Shown piece by piece: positions 24,613 through 38,080 of a stretch of 64,000 nucleotides of DNA. The translations under genes and the position numbers were made by a program. Each line of letters starts with the position of its first letter. Position 1 is the stretch's first letter. Source of the stretch: Eumeta japonica (taxonomy: Eukaryota; Arthropoda; Insecta; Lepidoptera; Psychidae); contig BGZK01000021.1 in NCBI GenBank assembly GCA_005406025.1, positions 992,001 through 1,056,000 on the forward strand, written 5' to 3'. The notes beneath the pieces were generated by a model that saw nothing but the letters and a program-made list of their open reading frames with translations, ran no database searches and was not told the DNA's origin.

Positions 24613-24958
24613 AGGGTTCCGTACCATTATGTATAACAATGGTACATAAATATATAACAAAGTGAATATGTGCCTGAATATTCTGTGAATATTTCAAGCG
24701 TCTACCTGTTGCCGTTATCAATATCGAGCCAAAACGAGCAAAAAAATCACGTTTGTTGTATGGGAACCCCCTTAAATCTTAATTTTATTCTGTTTTTTAG
24801 TATTTGTTATTATAGCGGCCACAGAAATATATCATCTGTGAAAATTTCAACTATCTGACTATCACGGTTCATGAGATACAGCCTGGCGACAGACGGACGG
24901 ACGGACAGCGGAGTCTTAGTAATAGGGTCCCGTTTTTACCCTTTGGGTACGGAACCCT
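24613..24958. mobile_element. MITE-like element with 13-bp perfect TIRs
   Basis: Termini 'agggttccgtacc' (24613-24625) and 'ggtacggaaccct' (24946-24958) are exact reverse complements, enclosing 346 bp. The right part contains 'gacggacggacggacagcgg' and 'ttagtaatagggtcccg'. This combination is widespread in Lepidoptera as far as I recall. It is non-coding; small open frames inside it are chance. Remnants of relatives lie at 12536 and 57348. Confidence 0.85.
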
Positions 24959-26518
24959 AATTAGCTTAGTTTAGTAATAAACTAATTAGATATAATTTGC
25001 AACAAAATATAACAGTACGTTCATACACTATATAGTTATGTATAGATTATTGAGTCTATATGATAAATCGTTTGCAGTGTCTAATAACATTCTCAATTTT
25101 AAAACAGACTTAAGCAGAGCAAATTTTATATCAACTTGTCACACTTTTCCAATAATATTAATACATGAAGACGTCCAGTTTTTTTTCTATGAAAAGGAAA
25201 TGATATATTATACGTAAGTATGTTAATTTACAAACAATTTTAACGGAATAAAAAGCACAATTTATTCATTTGTTTTGTCATTTTTCATTGCTATAATTTA
25301 CCGTTCAGCTGAAAATATCAACGATCTAATTTAAGTTTCAGTCCAGCATAATTAACTAGTTTCTCAGCTCTCTTTTCGTAGTTACAGGAGAGCGTTACAA
25401 ATGTGGCCGCGTTAAAAATGTATATATCAAATGTAATTGACGTTTGGCGCGCGCCTGCGCGTTAAGACACCGCGGTCACAGTCATTAGTTCGTTTCTGAA
25501 AACTCATGGAAAATAAACGGTACAATATTACATTATAGCTATAATATATATCGTACTTGCTGTTCGTATTCAGATAAAATCACTCTGTAGACTATGGCGC
25601 GTATAAGTTTTATTTCGATATTTAAATAATCGTAACTCACTGTATCTGTTTTCGTTTTCATTATATTCTATTTAATCACTGTTTTTAATATTTATTTATT
25701 CTTAAAAGCTATAAATAACAGAAAAGTGTCTGCTGAAGGGACACACTAATCAAAATTAATAAGCATTTCTATTTGGTATAAACGACATGGCGAAAGTTTA
25801 TGCCTCAATTTGACGTAATTTGACTACGTTACGTTAAAACGAAATTTTTTGGTGCACATAAACATCATTAATGAATGTACCTTAAGTAATGAAGGCTGTA
25901 GTCATAAGTGTTCTTTTTTTATACATTATTTCGGGACGACGAGGATATGAGATAGACTTCCTCCGTTTTGAATTAACACTAATTATGTTGCACTTGAATT
26001 GACCACTTACAGATATTGGTAAGGTGTCAGAAATAAAAAAAAAATCTGAAAAAAGGTAACATCAGATGCGTAATAAAATGTGTATTAGTAAGTAATTCAC
26101 AAAGTTGGATGTTGTTTTTGCGTTTTAACTTTTTATTTTACAAAAAAAAATGCTTCGAAGTGAAAAATAAAACTTAGTAAGTAGTTAGAAAAAGTTTTAT
26201 CGGGTTCCTCATTTTGTATTACCGACGAAAAAAATGCCCTCAGTAGGAAAAGTTATCAAAAATTATTTACTCTATCTGAAAAATTCTTGATAAATATGTT
26301 TAAAAATTATCATTGACCATCAACGTTAAAAGAATACCTTTTAAAGATTTGAAATAAATTTATAATTGTTAAGATAAAAAGGAAACCTATCTATATCTTT
26401 GGAGAAAAAAAATATAGGGCTGCTCTTTTAAAAACCCCCGGTTTTGGAACTGCAACTCAATTTTTCCAAATGCAGAACTGGATACGGAAATGGAATCCAA
26501 TTTTTTTTAACTAAATAA
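24959..26518. other. AT-rich intergenic DNA with a small GC-richer patch
   Basis: A less AT-rich patch lies at about 25370-25500 ('gtttggcgcgcgcctgcgcg'). No gene or element is recognised. Confidence 0.5.
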
Positions 26519-26562
26519 TTATCAATACACCGATAATTAAGATTTATCAGTGTATTGATAAA
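26519..26562. repeat. Inverted repeat (12-bp perfect arms)
   Basis: Arms 26519-26530 (ttatcaatacac) and 26551-26562 (gtgtattgataa) are reverse complements. Bases inside can pair further. Confidence 0.85.
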
Positions 26563-28489
26563 TCATATCACATGAATGCACTTACCTGGATGATTGAGCT
26601 ATTCGAGCTTTATAACAAGCTTCATTTAACTAATCACCAGTTGTATTATAGGTCACACAGAATTCATTTTCACCGGCTACCGAGACAGGGCGTTGATAGT
26701 AGCTCCAATTATATATTTAAAATATTATATTGTTATTATTACCGATAACCAAAGCACTTCTAGAACGTTCTATTGCCAGATAATAATTATATATTTTTAA
26801 TCATAAAGGACCACAGGCGGCGTGGGGCGAGAGGCATCGTATTTTTAGTGTTTATGCAACTTTCTCCAGTTCTTAAAAAGTGTTTGCCTAAAACCATTAA
26901 TGCTACCGCCATTTCGCGTAAGCGTTACTTCTGTTATGCACATACAGAAAAGTTTATGACTTATATACGACAGAGACATTAACTTACGAATGGTGAAAAT
27001 CCTGAAAAAAACTACAACTGTAACTTTTAGCGTCTCTTCGCGAAACTTGAAAAAGAATGTACTTCGATTGTAACCGTATAAAATGCGCCAGTTCTTAACA
27101 CTCGCTTACGATAATATTTCAATTCTACGTTAAATTGTAGTCTATTTCACAAAATGGGATCTGGCTAAATATCGACTTGGGTTCCTTGTGCCGGTCAACA
27201 TTGATTACAAAGAAAAAAACGAAATCACGTTATCTCAAATTCTTAACGCAGGGATCAACACTAAAATGCATAATAATAGTATCCGAAATTATAAAACATT
27301 TCTCATAAGTATTTAATATAAGTCTACCTCACAAGTGGTCCAGATGAGTCCAATACGTCACCGTAAATACGTCATCACCAAAACCTTATCTTCCGCACTC
27401 TATGCGCGTAAATGACAAAAAGCACCCGGAGACGAAATCGGAAGTTTTCCTTCTACGTCTGTCTACCCTTTAAAGAAATGCGACTTGATGATACAGGACC
27501 GAGGACGTTTTAAAGGAAATCGACTCTAATATAATACACCCTAATGTTTAGTTAGGAGTCGCGCGCGCATATATCTATCGACGCGACACATCTGCTCGTG
27601 ATTTCAACGCACTAATTCGTGTTGTGTGTCGAAAAGGTGTTCTTTTCACTTTCGAAAAGTCATAAGTACATTTTCTTGTGTTCGAACTATTTTCATATTT
27701 AAAATCTAATGGCCTAGAATTAATTTTACTACAACCGTGTGGATTTGATCATAGTGTACAAAAATAAACTTTAAAGTTTAACACGGAGCGTACACTTTAA
27801 ATAGAAGCGCTTTAACGTTGTCTCGAAGAACATTCCAGATGTACTTTCATTTGTCTTTGAGGCGATCAAATTTGAAGTTAATAAGGGGCAGTTGCAACAA
27901 CTGCCTATTAAAATGGATGACATATGTTGAATTCTCATGAACAAATTACGCCGATATGATTTTTAAGTTAGACCTCATGGGTCGTAAGCCAGTTACTTAG
28001 TTCTAAGGACATATTCGCACTAATATTTCGATGAAAAATGAAATTACATTAGTCGAGAAGAAGAATTGCGAAATTCTACGATTGTTAATTTTAAATATTT
28101 TATGACGTCATTTAAAGCTCTGAAGAAAGACAACTGTATTAATTGTATTAATAGACCGAAAAATTGTTGATATCTTTTTTAACCTTCCATCAATAATATA
28201 TTAAGGATAATTTTTTTCGAACCTAAAAATTCGTTAAACAACGCTTATCGACATTTTCTGAGAGTGGAGAAAAAAAAAATATTTTTTATACTGACGTCGA
28301 GTGTAACTAGTAAATTGTAATTTTGCATACGATTAAAAATATAATAATTGAACCGTACGTCATTTTTTTTATGCTTTTTATTGTGATGGTTCAGACATTG
28401 CAAATTACTCAAATTTAAATGGATAATTCAGTAATTTAAGACGAAAATCCTAAATATATTCATATGTTCATCACCTGGTTAAAATGAAA
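26563..28489. other. Intergenic DNA
   Basis: No gene is recognised. Complexity is somewhat higher at about 27330-27620, including 'gagtcgcgcgcgcat', which could be regulatory. Confidence 0.5.
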
Positions 28490-28760
28490 CGAACTCAACT
28501 CACTCCAGCAAATCGTTATCAAACGGCATTAGAATCGTTTAAAAAAATATCGAGCGAGCTATTTTTGGGCGACGACGTGGACCGGCTCATCTCGAGCTAT
28601 TTTTAAACGATACGAATGTCTCTTAGACGCTCGTTTGAAGTTCTCAATTGCCTGTTTCCGTTTAGGTTTTATTTATCATTTATTCTTGTAATTTATATTC
28701 GCTTCACGGCATTATACACGGCCGAAAAGTATTTGACGCTTCGCTAATTTTGAAATTATT
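28490..28760. promoter_or_regulatory. Complex low-repeat island (candidate regulatory DNA)
   Basis: Two related words, 'cgagcgagctatttttgggc' and 'ctcgagctatttttaaacga', lie within 60 bp, and 'atcgtttaaaaaaat' is mirrored by 'ttaaacgat'. No coding frame. This may be a regulatory cluster about 3 kb upstream of the first visible slou exon. That is inference. Confidence 0.3.
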
Positions 28761-29579
28761 TAAGATGTTTTATGAGCAGATTCTACTAAACTAAACTAAA
28801 ATATCTAAATGAGGTACAGACGGCTAATTAGGCCTCTATAATTATGTATACTATATTTTTTAAAAAGTTATAGCTCTATAGTCTTCATGCACATACGTAT
28901 GTACGGATGAGAGTGATGTACTTTCATTATATAAACAAAATCATGGTTTCCATATGTATCCGAGCGGTTCCCGTATGTATTTTATGGGTACCCAGAGCCA
29001 AGAGGACATAACGATGCATTGGCCACTCGCGTAGCAGTCTAAAATGACAACTGACCCTTTTATCGTCAGATATAAAAAAAATATCAAGTCGATCTTTAAA
29101 TGTAATAGGCGCATAATATACGTGCCGTATAACCATGAAGAGCGAAACAACAATTATGACACAAAAAAAATAATTTATTTACTCCACAAAAAAGTAGATT
29201 ACTGTCTGAAGTGCGGTGTCCGAGATAGAGATAAAGCTCTCCGACGTAATGCACATAGTGCGCGTGAGCAGGCGATGAGTAATGTACGCGCGTGTTCCGA
29301 ATAAAAATCGATCGCATTAAAGCTCTATAGATCGCGCACTCCATAAAACCATAAGAGGAAATTGAAAACTAATTCGAAACTTTACTCGAACTCAAAAATT
29401 AAAATCTTAAACATTCTCCCAATCACTTTGTTCACGTAACAGTCAGGCACTGAATTTTTAATAACAATATGTCGTCAATTTATTTGTAATTCTGTAACTT
29501 CTAATATCAAGGAAATATATTACAAATTTATTTAGATTACCTACATAGAATTATGTAGTAAATTTTGCGTACAGAAGGG
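28761..29579. other. AT-rich intergenic DNA
   Basis: Several overlapping short open frames on both strands (28927-29344) have no domains and mutually exclude one another. None is called. Confidence 0.5.
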
Positions 29580-30350
29580 CTTATACCGAACGGATCATAA
29601 GATCAAAAAACGAGTGGTGTCGTGGGACACCAGGTAGGAACGAAGTTCCTTCGGCTAATGTAGAATCGACACAATTTGCAAAAAAAAATCGTGCTCAATT
29701 TTATGTAGGTTTTCTTGATTTTTCTCTTAAATTTTGCTGATTAGTTTTTATTTAAGTACAGGAAAGTATTTAGGAAATTCAGTATTTTAGGAAATAAAAT
29801 AAATTACGTAAAATAAAAAGAAATCGTAATTCAAATTGTCAACTAAAATAACAAAATATGTCTCTTTATTTTTGTTTGACAACACAAAATTACATAGAAA
29901 TAGAATAATTTCCCACTATTATCACTGTCAATTGCATTCAAGTCACTTGTTAGTTCACTTGCCGTTGTTACTATATTTATTATTGTTTTGACGATTTGAA
30001 ATTATATGAAAATAAACATGACTACTCACGAGTAAAATATATCTATAATGTGAATATTAGCCACGTGCTTGTCCATGAATTCATGAGTATATACTATGCA
30101 TTGGCGGGGTGGAGTGGTAATAGAGAGAGAAGGGATGAGAGAACGAAAAGAAAGAGGGGGAAAGAGAAAGGTATAATGCACTACTCGCTTGTGTATACGA
30201 CTGTCGCGCACGTCTCATTTAACGGTTTTATTCCACGGACTTTTTCTTACGGTTTTACTATCACATTTTTTTCAGTTCGGTCGCGCAGCAAAATCCCTAT
30301 CTCCTCCAAGCCCGCCGTAAGGAACTTCGTTCCAATATTCAATATATGTA
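29580..30350. mobile_element. Decayed mobile element with inverted 'gaacgaagttcc' ends
   Basis: About 29605-29660 reads 'gagtggtgtcgtgggacacc' then 'ggtaggaacgaagttcctt'. The reverse complement of 30315-30345 gives 'ggaacgaagttccttacgg'. The interior has 'gtccatgaattcatgagtat' and a purine-rich (GA)n-like run (30121-30175). These phrases recur in lepidopteran repeats. A 144-codon frame (29996-30430) crosses it but is not protein-like. Confidence 0.5.
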
Positions 30351-30429
30351 CATATACGATAACCCTATCCGCCCAGACAACCATAGATAGCAGTCGCTAC
30401 AAAATTCAAAGGAAAATACCCAAGTTATG

Positions 30430-30610
30430 AGACACGGCAGTGACGTACCCGGGGGCGGGCGGTCGCGGGACTAATGTCCCCCTGAGCGGAGTCTTCGTCT
30501 GACTACTGCAGACGAATAATTGAAGTAGAGTCGGAGGCAGTACTAATTACACCTCGTATGTGTGACACCCCTTCCCGACTCGGAGACCGGATTCGCCCTT
30601 GAGACCCGAA
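30430..30610. other. GC-rich block 1 kb upstream of the slou exon
   Basis: The sequence 'cccgggggcgggcggtcgcg' and following bases form a strong local GC peak. No frame gives a recognisable protein. It could be regulatory DNA or an element relic. Confidence 0.3.
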
Positions 30611-31571
30611 CCCGTTAAATTATCATTAGTGTCCATTTAGAGAATCGAAAGTTATTCGGAAAATAAAAAAAGTTCAATTAAAAACCCTTTTAAAATTATT
30701 CATCCAGTGTTAATTCGATTTTTACGTTGTTTATTCTATTCCATTCATTAGAATTACTTTATTAATACGCGTTTAATGTAATACGAAATAAATGAATTTA
30801 ATTTTAAATATGTATAAAATGAATTGTTAGATATTCAAACCCCAAAATGTCAACAACTTCCAACAACAACTCACTACTGCAGTGAATTGATTTTAATTAA
30901 AGTAGGGTACTACTGTTTTTATAATTCTAGTTGAATTTTTATATGCTGACGGCCGATTTTTTATGTGGTCATCAGTTTGAAGGAGTTTTTTTATTCCTTT
31001 TTATATTCTGTGAAATTTATGACAATTCTTCGATTATTACGGAATCACGAAATAATAGCGCAAGCAAGTAGACGATTTGGCTAATATTTATATATCCCGT
31101 CCCTATTTTAACGGATATTACGGTAATTTCACTAAACATCATGGCGCCGTAAATTATATTTTATCGTTTCCTGTGACGATGTTGCTACATTAAGAATTAA
31201 TGACTTTTTAAAACTATTTCGCACTGGCAACACGAGGCGAACGAGAAGGAAACGGATACGTTAATAAATCTTTGAATAATACTAGATTATCGAGAAAAAC
31301 AAACTCTATGGGCGTTGGAGAGAAATGAATCAGGGTTCCGTGTTAGTAAACATTAATAGAAAATTGATTATTCAATTTGTGCAATAAAATTGGGAGCACA
31401 AATTTATTATAAATACTACTATGGAGTTATGAACTATTATTACCGTGGTCTCATTTTCATAATTCCATGATAAATACGGGTTCGAAAAAGAAAAACATCT
31501 GCTGTTCCATATATGGAATAAGGAACAAAAAAGAAAACGTCAGTACTAATCTGAAACATTGTTTGTTCCAG
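30611..31571 (+). other. Upstream flank, probably intron, of the slou exon
   Basis: No exon is recognised. A branch-point-like 'tactaat' (31544-31550) lies 20 bases before the acceptor AG at 31570-31571. A perfect CArG-type motif, ccatatatgg (31507-31516), sits inside the palindrome ttccatatatggaa. The first visible exon begins with a split codon, so this flank should be intron. Confidence 0.55.
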
Positions 31572-32643
<1,072 letters not shown>

Positions 32644-32890
32644 TTGTGGCCTAGGAGCTTAGAGGTTAGGAACGAAGAAGACCCTACTAATCTACCTAAT
32701 TAGTACTAAAAACTGTAAAAAAATGTAACTGTATTATATAAGGATGTAAGTTGGAAAACGGCCGTTTTCAGTGAAAATTGGCCGGAAAATGATAGTGGTT
32801 AGCCAGCCGCTCATTATGTGTATGCAATAGTAAATAAACAAATTTAATAAATGCTTTAACTGCACGAAAAGAATAAAAAAAAAAAAAAAA
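32644..32890 (+). terminator. Probable slou 3' UTR with poly(A) signals
   Basis: Canonical AATAAA hexamers occur at 32833-32838, 32846-32851 and 32872-32877, about 190-230 bases after the stop, the last followed by a long A tract. The A tract is genomic. Which signal is used, and whether longer 3' UTRs exist, cannot be told. Confidence 0.5.
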
Positions 32891-35689
32891 CGATAATTTT
32901 ATACACAAATAGACTATATGTTTCAGTCGACAATGGCAATATGAGTTAATTAGTATTTATAAAAACACTGAAAACAAATAAATAGAGATTCGATGTTTAA
33001 AGCTAACACTTTTTTTAAGTACAAATGATAAAGATACTTATTTATCTCAATAACAATTTCAGTTTCTTGAGAATATATTTTTTCTTTATAGGAGAAAACA
33101 ATTAACTGTAAAATACAAAATTATAATTGTGGTTCCACCTGTGAGAATACATGTTAACAGTGTTACCAAAATGCGTTTTTCCTTGGGTCAGGAGAAGTTT
33201 CACAGCTCAAGGATGTATATTTATTTACGACATACATAACATGTTTTCTCTATCAAAGAACCTTCTAACATATTCCGAAATTGCCTAGTTGTTGATTAAA
33301 ACGATCTTCTGCCAAAAAAAATGTCTTACGTTATCGATGCCTTCAATTTATCAAAAACCTAAACATATTGCTCACCACTAAACGAAGAAGGGTCAATGCA
33401 ATGGATTAAACGCACAAATGTGAAAAAGAAAATATAATGATATATCTATCAATATTTAACACTGTTTGTAATTTAGACATAATCGTTTTACTTCAAATAT
33501 TTATTTTCTGCTTTCCGTACAATCTGTCTTATGTTACAAGAACCGATTTAACCCTTCTGTGTATTAGGTAAAGCTTTAAATTATTTTGGACTAACGTATT
33601 GTATTCTTTAGTATTGTTTTTATGAGTTCCAAAAAAAAATTAAAGCGGCTTTTAATAGCGTTGGATAGATACGTGCTTCTAGTTCTGAAACGGCCGCATT
33701 TAAAAAAAATTAGATTAATAACAAGACTATTTTAAAGTCATAACTACATTAAATCGATCGTTCGTAAATTAAATGAATATGTGATATACATGTAAGAAGT
33801 TTTTTATGTAACATGTGATGCCTCATTTTGTATTCTCGGGTTTAGAATTATTAGAAAATAGCATTAGTTTGTATTGTTTATTATTTTTTTTTTTCTTGCC
33901 TTTTATGACCGGACGCTTTTGAAAGCAGTCACAACGAGATATATTTTGAATAAATGTCAACGTTCAAAAAGATGAATTTGCTTATGGAAATGATATTTAA
34001 ATTTAATACACCGCAAAATTATTGGCATTTTATGAACCTATTGGGCATCATATGAAATGGCTGATTGTAAAGTATTCCTACTATATATATTTTTTTCATG
34101 AAACTTATGCAATAACTGAAAACTGATTGTCAAAAGATTTAAAAGTCGCCCGTCTGTAACTTGTTTTTCTTGACATACGCATCTATAGGGTTTGTTCCCG
34201 AATTTCTTATGTACTCAAAGACCGAAATAGTTCTTCTCAAACTGAACTATGTTTATTCTAGAACTTATGGCGGAAACGTCAGGTATACTAAAGAAAAAAC
34301 CAAATAATATAAAGTAAACAAAAGAAGACAATACGTATATTTTTAACTACTCATGACAAAAAATGTAATAAAAGTACTTCGGCAAACGCATGTTTTATTT
34401 AGTATTAAAAAAGTATTTTAATTAAATCAGTGGAAAGAATATTTCCTTTGTTTAAAGTGAAAACGTTTATTTATTTATTTCGATTTACTATTGAAATTAA
34501 ATCTACAATATGTCTGCATTGAGCTCGTATATCTTGCAGAACAGATTGACCATATTTTTTGTCTAAAACAGTAAAAAGGAATTTTTTTGTTGGTATCTAT
34601 GCCTTTTAGAAGTCATACGTTTTTGATAAAAATCGTAAACCAAAAATTTGTTTAGTTTGTCGAGGATTACTTACGTTTTTGAAAAACAAGGAATTCAGGG
34701 ACACTCTGTATATCATGTGAATTTGTGATCAGAATTAATGCTTTATATCAGACAAAGTGTCAGCGATACTTTTACCGTTGCAATGTATAAATAATATAAG
34801 ATGTACATTATAGAAATCGTAGTTCGTTAAGTTGAAATTAAACTTTTGATAATTATTAATTCCTTCCCTATTTGCCATTTGTAATAAACACAAAGGAATA
34901 TTTCAAGCGCTAAATCATTACCATTAAAACTGTTACTATTCGATTACATCGGTTTTTACCATCCATGGGTTTTATTCGATTATTGTGTTAAAAATAAAGA
35001 CAACAGAATTCCATTTATTTTATGTTACCCACAAAGCCTGTGCTGTACATATATTAGCCAAAAATTTTTAGATGACGAATACACTGTAAATTTGATGTTG
35101 AAATGAAATAGTTCCAAGTTATACACATTTGTTTTATTTAATGAAACCTGTAAAGTAACGTGAAAGAAGAAAGGAGGCATATTAAATTCAGTAAAAATAT
35201 TATTGTTAAATAAAGATAATCAATCGTTAAAGAGCGTTTAATATAATTTCACCTTTGAATACAAATTTGATGACGGTGCTAATTTATGACGATTAGTACA
35301 TACAAAAATAATAAATTAACCGTTGTTAATGCCCGTCAATCTGTCAAATTGTAATAAAAATTTTAAGTCCAAATGTACTAGTTTTCGTTAATACCAACCT
35401 CAAAAACTTTAAAAATAACGTTAAATTTGTATAAAATGCATGGTAAATAAAATCCTACAAAGTTTCACCGTTTGGTTTGGAATACATAGCTCTAAAAAGG
35501 ACAAAGAAAATAAATGATTTTCCGTCAAAATTATGCAATCGCTACTCTGATTTTTAACGGAAATCTTAAAAGAATTCAGTTAACATTGAATTAAAATTTC
35601 TTTTTTAACTTTCAGGTTTACAAAAATGGTTCTTTAAGTATCTCAAAAAAAAATTAGCAGGTCTTCAAAAACTGCCTGTTGTATTAATT
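32891..35689. other. AT-rich DNA downstream of slou
   Basis: No gene, element or long repeat recognised over about 2.8 kb. It may include an extended 3' UTR; further AATAAA words exist but are expected by chance in DNA this AT-rich. Confidence 0.5.
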
Positions 35690-36810
35690 ATTTTAGAGCT
35701 GCGCTTGCCAGAACAACATCTGGATCTGTACTCCACATGGGTGTACTACAGGAATCAATTCTTAGTCCCTTTCCTTTTTTAGTCTATAAAATGACTTACC
35801 TAGCCTTGTTAAGGATGTTCATGAGATAGTATTGTTTACAGATGATACTTCTTTGTTATTCAAAGTTGAAAGACAACAGCCCATTTATGACAATGTGCAC
35901 AATGCTATCTCTAAAGTAAAGATATGGTTTACTAAAAATAATCTACTTCTTAATAAAATGAAAACAAAAAGTATAAAATTCTCATTTCTAAATGTAGACA
36001 TGGATCTGGAACTATTTCAGTACGTAACGAAGAATTGAAGTTTGTTAATGCTACTGTATTCCCGGGAGTCACTTTAGGTGACAGTTTTCAATGGGTTCGA
36101 CATATCAGTAAATTGGGGAAAAGGCTTAGCTCTGACGCCTATGCAGACAAAAAACATGAAATTTCTCAGACGTCAAAACTGCTAGATCGGTTTATTTTGG
36201 CTGTTTCCATAGTCTGATGTCGTATGGTATCTTGGGAAACGCTCTGGGGAAAAGCCGCGGATGTTCATAAAATTTTCGTGCTGCAGAAGCGGTCCGTTCG
36301 CGCGATTTACAAGCTCGGACCTCGTGCATCTCTTAGAAAGAAGTTTATGGAAATTGGAATCTTAACTTTGGCATCCCAATTGTAATAAAAATTAAAAACG
36401 TTTAATAAAAATAGTGATAGACATAAACTCAATACCAGAAATAAAAAATAAACTGAGTTTACATGTTAGTCGACTGTGCAAAGTATGTTCAATAAGGTTC
36501 CTGTAGATATATAAGATTTACCGCTATATAAATTTAAGAGTATTATTATACAATTTCCAAATATTTAGAAGACCAATATCCATGGGCATAGGCGGCTCGA
36601 CTTCTTACCGGGCTGTTTCGATCTTTAATGTTTTTTGTATTTGTTTTGGCTACGCATAATGAAAATAGAAAAGAGCTACCCTTAAGTTTCTTGCTCGTTC
36701 TTCTTGAGGGAAAACTGCCTTCCGAATGAGCGGCAAAGTGTAAATTCGCAAGAAATTATGACGTATTTCAAGTGTTATTTTATAACCTATGAAATAGAGA
36801 TATTTTGAAC
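35690..36810 (+). mobile_element. Degenerate Jockey-like LINE, RT to 3' end
   Basis: Broken frames give a mutated 'GVLQESILSPFPFLVY' block, then LFTDDTSLLFK with the RT catalytic box as F-T-D-D (35832 onward), FTKNNLLLNKMKTKS, FVNATVFPGVTLGDSFQW and a C-terminal block around 'QKRSVRAIYKLGPRASLRKK'. The order matches RT and downstream domains of Jockey-type LINEs. The 3' part (36395-36810) matches the reverse complement of 37599-38080, identifying the same family. Two frame breaks and lost residues show it is inactive. The 5' two thirds of the element are absent. Confidence 0.88.
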
Positions 36811-37339
36811 AAATTTGTTCCTTCGAAACTTCGGCTTTTATACGTGATGATCACTGTCACAGAAAGAGGTAAAGTAAATCGCATAAATAAATATTAAACA
36901 TGAACATTCATAAATTCAAATATTTTTGTCATCCATTTCAATTTTAACATTTAAGGGACTTGAAGAGGAAAACATGAGGTTTGTAACGAAAAGTATATGA
37001 TGCAGTGCTGGGAGTTAAATTATTGCGAAAAAATTCTCCGGGACTTATGCATGTTTTAATACGTTTTTAGAAACACCGTACAGACAGATCCGTTACATGC
37101 AAATAAATCACGAACTCACATTTTAAAATTCTCTAGGCCATCGAAAGTGCTACTATTAAAATATGTATAAAAATTATAAAATTTATGTAAAATTACGTTT
37201 TATATCAATACAGTTTTGTTTCAAAAACTCGAATATTGCATTTCTTTTATAATTCCATTGCATATAGTTGGTGCTTACGTTTTTTTTTACGTGTTTGTAA
37301 TGTTAGGTCCCGGCTCTCATCCTGATGCTAGACGGATGT
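36811..37339. other. Spacer between inverted LINE copies
   Basis: AT-rich DNA with no gene recognised. Confidence 0.5.
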
Positions 37340-37530
37340 GTTACGGCGTACAGTACAACGCACGAAACTCTGCCGCTGTGAAGTTAGTCACAAAAGCGTC
37401 GCAATGACGTTAAATAGGAACGCCGGAGGAGAAGAAGGAAGCGTCGGAGAGCGTTGAAACTGCGCAGCGCATCATTCGCAGGCAATTCAGAGCGGCAGAG
37501 TTTCATGCGTTGTGTTGTATGATACACCTC
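37340..37530. mobile_element. MITE with about 25-bp TIRs
   Basis: Left terminus includes 'acaacgcacgaaactctgcc' and right terminus 'ggcagagtttcatgcgttgt', near-exact reverse complements. The 190-bp body holds 'aagcgtcgcaatgacgttaa' and a purine-rich centre. A partial copy in the same orientation lies at 51721-51870 without the left terminus. It sits between two inverted copies of one LINE family. Confidence 0.8.
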
Positions 37531-37598
37531 ATTCCGTTAATGCATATTATAAAACACCACCTCTCTCTCCATGCGTCTGTTAATGTCTCTTTGTATGT

Positions 37599-38080
37599 TC
37601 AAATTCAAATTCAAATGATCTTGATTTCATAGATTATAATACAACGCTTGAAATACGTCATAACATTTAAAGAATTTACAGCTTTTTCATTATTTTTTAA
37701 TTATTTTCACTTTTTTTAATTACCACTCTTTCGTAAGGCAGTTATCCCACAAGAAAAACGAGCAAGAAACTTGAGGATAGCTCTTTTCAAACCAATTATA
37801 TAGAAATACAATCATACATAATACTATTGCAGAAAAGAACCTGTAGGAAGTCGAGTTCATTATGTCTATTTATCCTCTAAATATTCAGAGATTGTATAAT
37901 ACCCTTTTGTGCAAAGTGTTTCCTTAATAAATACTTTAAATTTGTTTAAGGGTAAATTTTGTCTATCCACAGGAATCTTATTGAACATGCGCACACAGAG
38001 CCCCCTACATTAATTTGTGACCCTATGCAGTCGACTAACATGTAAACACAGAATTAAAAATAAATTTTTAATTTCACCAA
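37599..38080 (-). mobile_element. 3' end of Jockey-like LINE, inverted copy
   Basis: The reverse complement matches 36395-36810: 'gtttacatgttagtcgactg', 'atgttcaataag.ttcctgt', 'gagctaccctcaagtttct'-type phrases and 'atgacgtatttcaag'. It ends in a (TTTGAA)n tail (as reverse complement, 37599-37616), which defines the family's 3' terminus. No coding remains apart from the last RT-adjacent codons. Confidence 0.85.

Noticed and set aside
30288..30330. Slou 5' exon or TN motif candidate ('FFSVRSRSK')
   Set aside because: The reading does not continue as a TN motif, and the segment belongs to a decayed mobile element.
29996..30430. 144-codon open frame as a gene
   Set aside because: It crosses a decayed mobile element and a purine-rich low-complexity run, and has no domain.
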